Below are positions 10,580 through 23,235 of a stretch of DNA of 64,000 bases, piece by piece. Position numbers and translations under genes: made by a program. Each line of letters starts with the position of its first letter. Position 1 is the stretch's first letter. Location: contig OY992539.1 of NCBI GenBank assembly GCA_963921195.1, positions 214,936,314 through 215,000,313 on the forward strand, read 5' to 3'. The notes under the pieces are model-generated. The model worked only from the letters and a program-made list of their open reading frames with translations. It was not told the DNA's origin and did no database searches. The stretch is from Pegoplata infirma. Taxonomy: Eukaryota > Arthropoda > Insecta > Diptera > Anthomyiidae.

Positions 10580-11806
10580 GAAAGTGCCAGATTCTGCAAG
10601 ATTTTCGAATATAAAAAGACTCAGATTCCGAGATATTTTTTAATTTTCTGGGGAAACAATAAGTCCCCCGATCTCGGGCCTCGAGAAGAATTTGTAGCCT
10701 AGTCAAAAATCGGACGAGTAGTTTTCGAGTTATCGACAATAACAGTTTTATTTTGGTTTTTCGCGGATAACTCGGAAACTAACGATCGGAGATCGTTCGG
10801 GCACGAATGTTCCTCGGGTCAAGGCCTACAATATTGCCTTTGGAACTTTTTTCATAGCGGCAATAGTTACCGAGATAAACGCGATTGAAAAAATAATATT
10901 TTTCCAGGGTTGCCAGGTTTTGAAAAAAAAAAAATCCGGGGAAAAAAATGTGGCAACCCTGGCAGAATTGGGGATTTACGTTTTGTTAAAAATAGCCGAA
11001 GATAATGGTCGTAGAGCCTCGGGCCCAATTTTTTTTCGAATAAAAAAAGACTCAGATTCCGAGATATTTTGTGCATAGAAAAAAGTCTCTGATTCTGGGA
11101 TATTTTTCGCATAGGTAGATTCTGCGACATTATTCGTTTAAAAAAAGTCTTAGACTCTGAGATACTTTGCGCATAAAAAAGTAGTAGGTTCTGAGACATT
11201 TTACGTATAGAAAAAGTCTCAGGTTCTAACACATTTTTTCTATAGAAAAAGTTTCAGACTTTGAAATATATTTTTCCTGCACAAAAGTTCCCAGATTCTG
11301 AGACATTTTGCCTGTAGAAAAAGTCTCGGACTCTGAGACATTTTTACTATAAAAAAATCACATTTTTGTTTTAAAAAGTTTCAGATGGTCCAGAATCTGA
11401 GAAATTTTTCATATAGAAAAAGTCTAAGATTTAGAGAAATTTTTCGTATTAAAAAGTCTTAGATTCTAAGACATATCTCGTATAGAAAGGTTTTTTCTAT
11501 AAAAAGAAATTCCGATTTGAAAAATTTTTTCTACAGAAAAGGTCCATAATTTAGACATTTTTCGTATTTAAAAAGTCTGAGACTCTGAGATATTTTCCGT
11601 ATAGAAAAACTTTCAGATTTTGAAACATTTTTTGTATAAAAAAGGATCAGGTTCTGAGAAATTTTTCGTATAGAAAAAGTCTTAGGTTCGGATACATTTT
11701 TTCCATAGAAAATGTTTTAAATTTTGAGACATTTTTCCTATAGAAAAATTTCAGATTCTGAGATTCTCAGATTCTAAAACATTTTTCCTATGGAAAAATG
11801 TTTTTA
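10580..11806. repeat. Minisatellite with an insertion
   Basis: The 'gactcagattccgagatatt' minisatellite of the 1-600 type is seen at 10612-10645 and, as a long array, at 11040-11806. The 10650-11035 piece between them is less AT-rich ('ctcgggcctcgag', 'taactcggaaactaacgatc') and looks inserted. It carries the hairpin at 10905-10961. The origin of the insert is unknown. Confidence 0.65.
10905..10961. mobile_element. 57-bp hairpin with hAT-like ends
   Basis: CAGGGTTGCCA at the left and TGGCAACCCTG at the right enclose only about 35 bp of A-rich DNA. The ends fit the hAT pattern, but the flanking octamers do not match, so it may be a deletion relic. Confidence 0.5.
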
Positions 11807-12145
11807 TACCTCTCAACCACAGTATGGGGGTATACTCACTTTGTCATTCCGTTTGTAACGCATCGAAATATCGGTCGGGGACCCCATAAAATATATATAT
11901 TATTGATCCATGATCCATTCTAAGACATTTTATGAATGTCCGTCTGTCCGTCTGTAGAAAACACGATGCAGTCCAACATAAAACAGCTAGACTCCTGAAG
12001 TTTGGCACAAATATGTCTCATGTTCATAGGCAGTTTAAGTTCGTGAATGGGCAAAATCGGGAAAGGGGGAAAAAAGTTCCCCCTTGAAGAACTGAACCAA
12101 CCTCTAAAAAAATACACTTTTTTTACATGTTTTTTTGTATTTTCT
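11807..12145 (+). repeat. Dispersed repeat, 5' part (split by Helitron)
   Basis: It begins 'tttatacctctcaaccacag', continues with 'ttgtcattccgtttgtaacg', 'cgaaatatcggtc', 'tattgatcc' and 'gtccgtctgtccgtctgtag', and stops inside 'gtattttct'. The rest resumes at 14098. Confidence 0.7.
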
Positions 12146-14097
12146 GTATAAATAAAAATCAATTGTCGTTCGTTGGTAACAGCATCAGTTGAGAACGGCT
12201 GAACCGATTTGGACAATTTTTTTTATTGAAATGTTCGTCATAGTCCAACTTAGGTTTTTACGTAAAGAAAAATTGACCACGCCCACTTTTACGTCCACTT
12301 TTCTCAATTTACCTAAAATCGGAAAACGGCTGCACCGATTTAGGTAATTTTTTATTTAAAGGTTCGTAGTAATCTTATTTAAGTTTGTACTGAAAGACAA
12401 ATATTCCACGCCCACTTTTACCCCCACTTTTTCAATTTATCTAAAATCTGAGAATGGCTGGATCGATTTGATTAAATTTTTTTTTAATGAATTTTCATCA
12501 TACTTTGATTTTTACGAAAAAAGAAACGCTCACTTTGGCTAATTTTTGTTGAAAATGTTCGTCATAATTCACCTAAGATTTTTAGGGATAGTGAAATTTC
12601 CCACGCCCACTTTTTTCTATGTACCGAAAAAACTATAAGGGCTAGACCGATTTGGTTATAGTCCGCAAAAGATTTTTAAGGAAAGAAAAATTGTCCAATC
12701 CTACTTTTACGCTCACTTTTCCCGATATATAAATTTTAAATCATGGAACTGGATCAATTTGTTTTGTTTTTAATGTTCGTCATAGTCCAACTAAGGTTTA
12801 TCAGAAAGAACAATTTTCCATTTCTACACCCACTTTTAAATGGATGGACCGAGTTGGTTAAATTCAAATAAGGTTTTTACGGCAAGAAAAGTTTTTCGAT
12901 ATAAATAAAATTTTCTCACTAAAAAAATTATATTTAGAATAATAAAATATAAATAAAAATCAAATGTAGTTCGCTGGTAATCGCATCACTTGAGAACTGA
13001 CCGATTTCGAAATTATTATTTTTTAAAAGTTCGTATTATTTTTTAAAAATGTTCGTCTTAGGTTTTTTCGAAAAAAATATTAATCACCCCCACTTTTAGG
13101 CTTCCTTTTTTCGATATATCTAAAATCGGAGAACAGCTGGATCGATTTGACTTAACATTTTTTTAAATGTTCGTCATAGTCCAACTTAGGTTAGAAAATA
13201 ACAATTTTTCACATCCACTTTTTTTCGATATATCTAAAATAGAAGAACGGCAGGGCCGATTCGGCTATTAGTAGTATTTTTTGACGTTCGTGATTATACA
13301 ACTAAGGTTTTAATATTTATTGTCCTCCGGTAAATAATTATTGCCCTCCAACACTTCAAAGCCAATATTTTTCGATATCCTTAAAATTTTCAACACTTGA
13401 GAACGCCTATACCGATATGGCAATTTTTTTTTTTGTTTTAAATGTTTGTAATAGTCCCTATAATTGTTCGGAAAGAAAAATTGTCCTCGCACATCGATAT
13501 ATCTAAAATTTATTTTTACTCTAATTTGATCAATTAAAAAAATATTTCTTAATGAATTCCGCTTAAACTTGGTACAAATGATTTCAAATCCTTTGGAATT
13601 GTTAACGTATGTACAAGTTTACCTTCCACAAAAATTTTAACACCTACTTTTGTCTAAATATGTCGACTACTAATGACCGGAACGATTATTTTATGTTAAT
13701 TATAGTTCTAATTAGGTTTTTAAGAAAATATAAATGAGAAGTGTCCCGGTAAAATGGGAAATTCGGGAAAACTATAAAGGTTTGTTTGAACTCAAGACAA
13801 TAGCTCACGAAAAAAAACGAAAATATGCGTAATTTATTTTTGTGTAGTTCGTAATGATACTAAAGAAGCTTTAAATTTGTACAGTTCGCAAAGTCGACGA
13901 TATGTTTTTTTTTTAGTTCCTCAAATATAATTTGAAGATTATTATCTGCTTAATTGGGTCTTTAAAACCACGCCCATAAATTTTTCTAAGCCAAGAAAAT
14001 TATTAAATTTTTTGCAAGGCTATATATTTGAAGCGAGACGAAATATAACACTGATCTTATACTTGGGCCAGCAACGCGGACCGGGCCAGCTAGTTGT
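12146..14097 (+). mobile_element. Helitron-like element with internal tandem repeats
   Basis: It begins 'gtataaataaaaatc' followed by 'gttcgttggtaacagcatca' and ends '...ccgggccagctagttgt'; CTAG followed by T is a Helitron-type 3' end. The interior is a set of degenerate units with 'gaacggctggaccgattt', 'gttcgtcatagtccaactta' and 'cacgcccacttttac'. A second start-like block lies at about 12944. The borders were set by comparison with the uninterrupted repeat at 15211-15615, which runs straight from 'gtattttct' to 'taaataaatgaaac' when read on its minus strand; they are good to a few bases. No Rep/helicase frame. Confidence 0.7.
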
Positions 14098-14275
14098 TAA
14101 ATAAATGAAACATTTGGCATATTTATCGCGATGGGAAGGTGCTCTCAACGTCCCCCAGTGACCCCGTCACCCCCTCCCAAAAAACGCCACATTAAATTTT
14201 TTTTTTTTTATATTTTGGAGGGTATACCAGATTCGGCACAGCCGAATTTAACACTCTCACTTGTTTTTCTTGTCA
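14098..14275 (+). repeat. Dispersed repeat, 3' part
   Basis: It resumes the element broken at 12145: 'taaataaatgaaacatttgg', 'tatcgcgatgggaaggtgct', poly-C, 'ggagggtata', then the terminal hairpin (14231-14247) and 'aacactctcacttgttt'. Confidence 0.7.
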
Positions 14276-14639
14276 TGCGACTTTTAACTTTTCTGCGGGC
14301 TCCGCATTCTCGTGTGCCCAAGGGCCCCACCATACCTTAATACGTCTCTGCTTAAAGTCTTTTACAAACTGACAATTTTTATACAGAAATTAAGTTTAAA
14401 AATTTATTTATAGAAAATATGTTTCAGAAATTGTGTATGCTAATGTTTTGTTGAATTAAGAAACTATTTAATCAACTTTTTTATTGATTCAACTAAAATA
14501 TTAATCAATGTAATACATAGTTGTTAGAAAATTAATTGATTGATTTATTATTTTTAAATTTTTAATATTAATTAAATTTTTAATTGAATCAGTTACAAAA
14601 TTATTTAAAAATATTTTTATGTTTAACAAAAAGTTTTAC
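14276..14639. other. AT-rich, no gene
   Basis: Nothing recognisable except many 'attaat' repeats near 14480-14600. Confidence 0.5.
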
Positions 14640-15200
14640 CAGGAAATCTGAGAATATGGAAATTTTTCGAAGGAGAATATTAAAAAAAAAAAATTAGAAT
14701 TTTTCCACTCGGAACATTTTAAAATTTGTTTAGTAAAATGCACCAGAGTCTCGATAATTATGCATTCTTAATTCGATGTCCGTCTGACTGTCTGTTAGAA
14801 TGGTGATCATGCCAAAAATATTGCACTGCAGCGATGTATCCAGGAATTTGAAAAGGGGGAGGGGGGCACAACTCCCAAAATTGTTTGCCATCGCCTATTT
14901 ATATTTAGTTTTAACTAGAAGTGCTTGAAAAGTAATTGAAAAGGGGGGGGGGCCCTGTGCCCACCCCTGTATACGACTATGTTGCACTGTAACTTAAAAA
15001 TTTCTCCAGAAAACAGAAAATCTCAGAAAATGGAAATTTTTCGAAGGAGAAAATTAGAAAAATCTCAGATCTTTTTCACACGGAAGATTTTTAATTTTTT
15101 TTAGAAAAATACACCAGAGTCTCGAAAATTATGCATTTTTAAAGGTGATGTCCGTCTGTCTGTTAAAATGGCAATCACAGCCAAAACATTGCACTGTAAC
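14640..15200. repeat. Direct duplication of a repeat fragment
   Basis: Two segments of about 190 bp share 'ggaaatttttcgaaggag', 'caccagagtctcgaaaatt', 'gatgtccgtctg' and 'gccaaaaatattgcactg' (14640-14828, 15008-15200). The first ends at the MITE described next. Both look like diverged pieces of the dispersed repeat with the 'gtccgtctg' core. Confidence 0.6.
14821..14989. mobile_element. hAT-like MITE, 153 bp, perfect TSD
   Basis: The element is 14829-14981. Exact octamers 'ttgcactg' flank it (14821-14828, 14982-14989), and the second duplicate at 15.1-15.2 kb has the site without the insertion. Imperfect ends CAGCGATGTATCCAGG and the complement of CATAGTCGTATACAGG enclose G-rich tracts. Confidence 0.7.
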
Positions 15201-15210
15201 TTAACAAATG

Positions 15211-15615
15211 TAACTCCAACAAGTGAGAGTGTTAAATTCGGCTGTGATGAATCTTTTATACCCTCCAAAATGTAAAAAAATTAAAAAAAAAAAAATTGTC
15301 AGGGGCGTGTTTTTTTTTGGGGGGGGGGAGGGTGATGGGGGTCAGTGGGGGACTTTTGAGAGCTCTTTCCCATCGCGATAAATATACCAAATGTTTCATT
15401 TATTTAAGAAAATACAAAAAAACATGTAAAAAAGTGTATTTTTGCAGATGTTGGTTCAGTTCCTCAAAGGGGAACTTTTTCCCCCTGGACCGATTTTGCC
15501 CATTCACAAACTTAACCTGCCTATGAACATGAGACATATCTGTGACAAACTTAAGGAGTGTAGCTTGTTTTATTTTGGACTGCATTGTATTATCTACAGA
15601 CAGACGGACGGACAG
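15211..15615 (-). repeat. Dispersed repeat copy (empty-site reference)
   Basis: Same family as 11807-14275, opposite strand, uninterrupted across the Helitron insertion point. The hairpin end is degraded ('attcggctgtgatgaatc'), and the copy is truncated after 'gacagacggacggacagac'. Its poly-G spot is at about 15318-15328. Confidence 0.7.
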
Positions 15616-17400
15616 ACTTTTACTTTTTTTAATTTGTTTAAGAAAATTCTTTACCCAACCCAACTTAATGACCAGGATTCGCCACAGACAAAAATAAACT
15701 ATTTTTAATACATTTTCTATTAACTGTTATTTTTTTAACATCACTTTCTATACAAGGATACCCTTAAATCTTAACTAGCTAATTTTATTATTAATAATTA
15801 AAGTCTACTTTTAGGGCTATAATATTAACAAAAATTATTGCCTAATTTTAGGATGAACAAACTTAATAAAATGTTTTTTTTCCCAAAAAAACCCTTAATT
15901 ATCAATTATATCTAATAAAAATCTAACAACAAACCATTGACAACTAATTAAGAAAAACAAACTTTTAACACACACACACAATCATCTTCAAAGTCATAAA
16001 AAAATACTATCATTTGTTAAGTTAAATGTCATTGTTAACAGTGACATCAACTTCAATTTATTTTACAATAATGGTGATGATTTCATCATTATCTGTATAC
16101 GAAAAAAAAATATTATAACAAAAACTAAAACCAAATAAGAAGAAAAATAAAATAAATGAAGGGAAAAACTTAACAAGAAAATTTTTAAGAAATATAAAAC
16201 TAAAATGTTTTTTTGTTGTTGCCATAAATCAAATGACACATACAGGATATGGAACCAAATACACACACACACACAACACAAGCAGGGGAAAAGGGAGAAG
16301 GAAGTTACAATAACTACTACTACTATAACAAAGTGAATATAACCCACAAACAGAAGAAGAACAATTAAAACTAAAAGACAAGAGAAGAATATAAAACTGA
16401 TGCGAGATAACAATTACAAAAAAAAAAAAAATAGAAAAGGAAATTAAATTGAAAAATTGATATTGCTCAAGTTTACAGATTGAAAAAAGATATTTTAACA
16501 CATATACACACACATTTAGAGAATTCAAATGTTGTATACACACAAGGAAACATACAAATGAACACATTTTACACATGTAAAAACAATCACACACTTAGAT
16601 GACTGGCGTACGAAGCTACAATTGCAGACACAAACTACAGCTAAAATATTTGTTAAAAATTGTAAGAGAATAGAGAGAGAGAAAGACATCTAGCAAAATA
16701 TTTTAAACAATCAGTTCATGAAGCAGTATCTGCATTTGAGCTATATCGGTTCAGCGGTTCAAAAGCTATGATAATGTGAAGACACCTCGAAAATTTTGGT
16801 AAATTCAACATAACCTAAAAATACAAAACGCTATAATTCGGCTGCAGGTGGACATATATGAACTGAATTGATAACCAAATGCTTTATGAACAAGTACAAA
16901 CATGTATCGAAAACGATATCACATTTTCATATCGAAACGACATCGTTATCGCCTGGAATATCGAAAGTTTTTCGATAAATTCTGGAAAATGGCGATTTTA
17001 CTATAGTTATGACTGGAATTTAATAGCGAAAACGATATCATATTTTAATGGAAAAACGATATCATAAAGAAAAGGTACATTAAGAACAAAAACACTATTG
17101 TTTTCGTATAATATGTGATAATTAGGTGATATTGCCTCGATAGCATAACGGTATTGTTTGGTATATTGGGAAAATTTTTTTGTGGAATTTTCATTTCACC
17201 AAATTTTTTTATGTGGAATTTTTTTTTCGGAATACTCCGAATTTAACTTTTTTTACTTGTTTTTAAATGTTTTTCCATATATTTCTAATCACAGTGTTTT
17301 AAAAACATTAAGCTGTCGCCCATTGCGTTTATTGTGGTTTGGCCTAAATATTCCTTTTTTGTCTTACAGTCATTCTTAAAATTGTGCGTCATACTTTAAA
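15616..17400. other. Intron-like low-complexity DNA
   Basis: Apparently unique AT-rich DNA with short CA and GA microsatellites (for example 'acacacacacac' near 16260 and 16510). 16900-17070 repeats 'gaaaacgatatca' in direct and inverted forms and may be a short MITE-like relic. Hydrophobic frames on the minus strand near 16.1-16.6 kb are products of A-rich sequence. Confidence 0.5.
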
Positions 17401-20400
17401 AATGCCGTAAAAGTTAAATGTTGTTTTTTTATTTTTAGTACCAAAAGGTACATAAAAATAAAATGTATTTATTCGGCCTTTATATATGTATATATATTCG
17501 ATTAGAGTTTTATTCTAGTTCGAGGCCCAAAAATATTTCTATTTATGATATTGTCATAATAGAGTATTTTTAATTTATTGCTTTAAAAAAGTTACTATCT
17601 CATAGTATGTCTGTACTGATCAGTTTCATCCCCACTAAAGGAATCTTCAGCAGACTTTAGAGAATCATCGTTGGTCAATCAAACATCAAACCAGACATAA
17701 TATTTGATATATTTCCCAAGTTATATGAGAAGTACTATTATGAAGGTCCGAAATCTGTTTTCCAACAAAAATAACTCTTTTAAAGCAAAAATTGTATATA
17801 TTAAATCACCGTCGGTAACTATTAATATATGTGTTGCTGTTATTTTACAATAACAACAGTGCCTAACCAAACAATAGTGTTGGTAGGATAAGTCGTACTA
17901 AACTTTGTGTTAAATGTTGTTTTTTTATTTTTAGTACCAAAAGGTACATAAAAATAAAATGTATTTATTCGGCCTTTATATATGTATATATATTCGATTA
18001 GAGTTTTATTCTAGTTCGAGGCCCAAAAATATTTCTATTTATGATATTGTCATAATAGAGTATTTTTAATTTATTGCTTTAAAAAAGTTACTATCTCATA
18101 GTATGTCTGTACTGATCAGTTTCATCCCCACTAAAGGAATCTTCAGCAGACTTTAGAGAATCATCGTTGGTCAATCAAACATCAAACCAGACATAATATT
18201 TGATATATTTCCCAAGTTATATGAGAAGTACTATTATGAAGGTCCGAAATCTGTTTTCCAACAAAAATAACTCTTTTAAAGCAAAAATTGTATATATTAA
18301 ATCACCGTCGGTAACTATTAATATATGTGTTGCTGTTATTTTACAATAACAACAGTGCCTAACCAAACAATAGTGTTGGTAGGATAAGTCGTACTAAACT
18401 TTGTGTTAAATGTTGTTTTTTTATTTTTAGTACCAAAAGGTACATAAAAATAAAATGTATTTATTCGGCCTTTATATATGTATATATATTCGATTAGAGT
18501 TTTATTCTAGTTCGAGGCCCAAAAATATTTCTATTTATGATATTGTCATAATAGAGTATTTTTAATTTATTGCTTTAAAAAAGTTACTATCTCATAGTAT
18601 GTCTGTACTGATCAGTTTCATCCCCACTAAAGGAATCTTCAGCAGACTTTAGAGAATCATCGTTGGTCAATCAAACATCAAACCAGACATAATATTTGAT
18701 ATATTTCCCAAGTTATATGAGAAGTACTATTATGAAGGTCCGAAATCTGTTTTCCAACAAAAATAACTCTTTTAAAGCAAAAATTGTATATATTAAATCA
18801 CCGTCGGTAACTATTAATATATGTGTTGCTGTTATTTTACAATAACAACAGTGCCTAACCAAACAATAGTGTTGGTAGGATAAGTCGTACTAAACTTTGT
18901 GTTAAATGTTGTTTTTTTATTTTTAGTACCAAAAGGTACATAAAAATAAAATGTATTTATTCGGCCTTTATATATGTATATATATTCGATTAGAGTTTTA
19001 TTCTAGTTCGAGGCCCAAAAATATTTCTATTTATGATATTGTCATAATAGAGTATTTTTAATTTATTGCTTTAAAAAAGTTACTATCTCATAGTATGTCT
19101 GTACTGATCAGTTTCATCCCCACTAAAGGAATCTTCAGCAGACTTTAGAGAATCATCGTTGGTCAATCAAACATCAAACCAGACATAATATTTGATATAT
19201 TTCCCAAGTTATATGAGAAGTACTATTATGAAGGTCCGAAATCTGTTTTCCAACAAAAATAACTCTTTTAAAGCAAAAATTGTATATATTAAATCACCGT
19301 CGGTAACTATTAATATATGTGTTGCTGTTATTTTACAATAACAACAGTGCCTAACCAAACAATAGTGTTGGTAGGATAAGTCGTACTAAACTTTGTGTTA
19401 AATGTTGTTTTTTTATTTTTAGTACCAAAAGGTACATAAAAATAAAATGTATTTATTCGGCCTTTATATATGTATATATATTCGATTAGAGTTTTATTCT
19501 AGTTCGAGGCCCAAAAATATTTCTATTTATGATATTGTCATAATAGAGTATTTTTAATTTATTGCTTTAAAAAAGTTACTATCTCATAGTATGTCTGTAC
19601 TGATCAGTTTCATCCCCACTAAAGGAATCTTCAGCAGACTTTAGAGAATCATCGTTGGTCAATCAAACATCAAACCAGACATAATATTTGATATATTTCC
19701 CAAGTTATATGAGAAGTACTATTATGAAGGTCCGAAATCTGTTTTCCAACAAAAATAACTCTTTTAAAGCAAAAATTGTATATATTAAATCACCGTCGGT
19801 AACTATTAATATATGTGTTGCTGTTATTTTACAATAACAACAGTGCCTAACCAAACAATAGTGTTGGTAGGATAAGTCGTACTAAACTTTGTGTTAAATG
19901 TTGTTTTTTTATTTTTAGTACCAAAAGGTACATAAAAATAAAATGTATTTATTCGGCCTTTATATATGTATATATATTCGATTAGAGTTTTATTCTAGTT
20001 CGAGGCCCAAAAATATTTCTATTTATGATATTGTCATAATAGAGTATTTTTAATTTATTGCTTTAAAAAAGTTACTATCTCATAGTATGTCTGTACTGAT
20101 CAGTTTCATCCCCACTAAAGGAATCTTCAGCAGACTTTAGAGAATCATCGTTGGTCAATCAAACATCAAACCAGACATAATATTTGATATATTTCCCAAC
20201 GATGATTCTCTAAAGTCTGCTGAAGATTCCTTTAGTGGGGATGAAACTGATCAGTACAGACATACTATGAGATAGTAACTTTTTTAAAGCAATAAATTAA
20301 AAATACTCTATTATGACAATATCATAAATAGAAATATTTTTGGGCCTCGAACTAGAATAAAACTCTAATCGAATATATATACATATATAAAGGCCGAATA

Positions 20401-23235
20401 AATACATTTTATTTTTATGTACCTTTTGGTACTAAAAATAAAAAAACAACATTTAACACAAAGTTTAGTACGACTTATCCTACCAACACTATTGTTTGGT
20501 TAGGCACTGTTGTTATTGTAAAATAACAGCAACACATATATTAATAGTTACCGACGGTGATTTAATATATACAATTTTTGCTTTAAAAGAGTTATTTTTG
20601 TTGGAAAACAGATTTCGGACCTTCATAATAGTACTTCTCATATAACTTGGGAAATATATCAAATATTATGTCTGGTTTGATGTTTGATTGACCAACGATG
20701 ATTCTCTAAAGTCTGCTGAAGATTCCTTTAGTGGGGATGAAACTGATCAGTACAGACATACTATGAGATAGTAACTTTTTTAAAGCAATAAATTAAAAAT
20801 ACTCTATTATGACAATATCATAAATAGAAATATTTTTGGGCCTCGAACTAGAATAAAACTCTAATCGAATATATATACATATATAAAGGCCGAATAAATA
20901 CATTTTATTTTTATGTACCTTTTGGTACTAAAAATAAAAAAACAACATTTAACACAAAGTTTAGTACGACTTATCCTACCAACACTATTGTTTGGTTAGG
21001 CACTGTTGTTATTGTAAAATAACAGCAACACATATATTAATAGTTACCGACGGTGATTTAATATATACAATTTTTGCTTTAAAAGAGTTATTTTTGTTGG
21101 AAAACAGATTTCGGACCTTCATAATAGTACTTCTCATATAACTTGGGAAATATATCAAATATTATGTCTGGTTTGATGTTTGATTGACCAACGATGATTC
21201 TCTAAAGTCTGCTGAAGATTCCTTTAGTGGGGATGAAACTGATCAGTACAGACATACTATGAGATAGTAACTTTTTTAAAGCAATAAATTAAAAATACTC
21301 TATTATGACAATATCATAAATAGAAATATTTTTGGGCCTCGAACTAGAATAAAACTCTAATCGAATATATATACATATATAAAGGCCGAATAAATACATT
21401 TTATTTTTATGTACCTTTTGGTACTAAAAATAAAAAAACAACATTTAACACAAAGTTTAGTACGACTTATCCTACCAACACTATTGTTTGGTTAGGCACT
21501 GTTGTTATTGTAAAATAACAGCAACACATATATTAATAGTTACCGACGGTGATTTAATATATACAATTTTTGCTTTAAAAGAGTTATTTTTGTTGGAAAA
21601 CAGATTTCGGACCTTCATAATAGTACTTCTCATATAACTTGGGAAATATATCAAATATTATGTCTGGTTTGATGTTTGATTGACCAACGATGATTCTCTA
21701 AAGTCTGCTGAAGATTCCTTTAGTGGGGATGAAACTGATCAGTACAGACATACTATGAGATAGTAACTTTTTTAAAGCAATAAATTAAAAATACTCTATT
21801 ATGACAATATCATAAATAGAAATATTTTTGGGCCTCGAACTAGAATAAAACTCTAATCGAATATATATACATATATAAAGGCCGAATAAATACATTTTAT
21901 TTTTATGTACCTTTTGGTACTAAAAATAAAAAAACAACATTTAACACAAAGTTTAGTACGACTTATCCTACCAACACTATTGTTTGGTTAGGCACTGTTG
22001 TTATTGTAAAATAACAGCAACACATATATTAATAGTTACCGACGGTGATTTAATATATACAATTTTTGCTTTAAAAGAGTTATTTTTGTTGGAAAACAGA
22101 TTTCGGACCTTCATAATAGTACTTCTCATATAACTTGGGAAATATATCAAATATTATGTCTGGTTTGATGTTTGATTGACCAACGATGATTCTCTAAAGT
22201 CTGCTGAAGATTCCTTTAGTGGGGATGAAACTGATCAGTACAGACATACTATGAGATAGTAACTTTTTTAAAGCAATAAATTAAAAATACTCTATTATGA
22301 CAATATCATAAATAGAAATATTTTTGGGCCTCGAACTAGAATAAAACTCTAATCGAATATATATACATATATAAAGGCCGAATAAATACATTTTATTTTT
22401 ATGTACCTTTTGGTACTAAAAATAAAAAAACAACATTTAACACAAAGTTTAGTACGACTTATCCTACCAACACTATTGTTTGGTTAGGCACTGTTGTTAT
22501 TGTAAAATAACAGCAACACATATATTAATAGTTACCGACGGTGATTTAATATATACAATTTTTTGCTTTAAAAGAGTTATTTTTGTTGGAAAACAGATTT
22601 CGGACCTTCATAATAGTACTTCTCATATAACTTGGGAAATATATCAAATATTATGTCTGGTTTGATGTTTGATTGACCAACGATGATTCTCTAAAGTCTG
22701 CTGAAGATTCCTTTAGTGGGGATGAAACTGATCAGTACAGACATACTATGAGATAGTAACTTTTTTAAAGCAATAAATTAAAAATACTCTATTATGACAA
22801 TATCATAAATAGAAATATTTTTGGGCCTCGAACTAGAATAAAACTCTAATCGAATATATATACATATATAAAGGCCGAATAAATACATTTTATTTTTATG
22901 TACCTTTTGGTACTAAAAATAAAAAAACAACATTTAACACAAAGTTTAGTACGACTTATCCTACCAACACTATTGTTTGGTTAGGCACTGTTGTTATTGT
23001 AAAATAACAGCAACACATATATTAATAGTTACCGACGGTGATTTAATATATACAATTTTTGCTTTAAAAGAGTTATTTTTGTTGGAAAACAGATTTCGGA
23101 CCTTCATAATAGTACTTCTCATATAACTTGGGAAATATATCAAATATTATGTCTGGTTTGATGTTTGATTGACCAACGATGATTCTCTAAAGTCTGCTGA
23201 AGATTCCTTTAGTGGGGATGAATGCCGTAAAAGTT
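17401..23235. repeat. Inverted array of 496-bp units flanked by 15-bp direct repeat
   Basis: Forward units start with 'gttaaatgttg' at 17413, 17909, 18405, 18901, 19397 and 19893, a spacing of exactly 496 bp. At about 20196 the orientation flips and inverted units continue to about 23223. The units are essentially identical; I found one extra T near 22563. 17413-20154 and 20196-22938 form a hairpin with about 2.74-kb arms and a 41-bp loop (20155-20195). 'aatgccgtaaaagtt' stands immediately outside both ends (17401-17415 and 23221-23235), with its last or first few bases shared with the unit. The unit has no coding frame. A small hairpin 'GTTATTTTACAATAAC' lies in each unit. Such homogeneity means recent amplification, active conversion, or an assembly effect. 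Confidence 0.95.

Noticed and set aside
16063..16594. Two hydrophobic frames that look like membrane proteins
   Set aside because: Overlapping frames on A-rich, CA-repeat DNA. The hydrophobicity is that of T-rich codons, and no splice or start evidence supports them.
18990..19020. 'tagttcgaggccc' in each 496-bp unit as a tRNA B box
   Set aside because: Partial match only, no A box at the right distance, and no tRNA-like fold seen.
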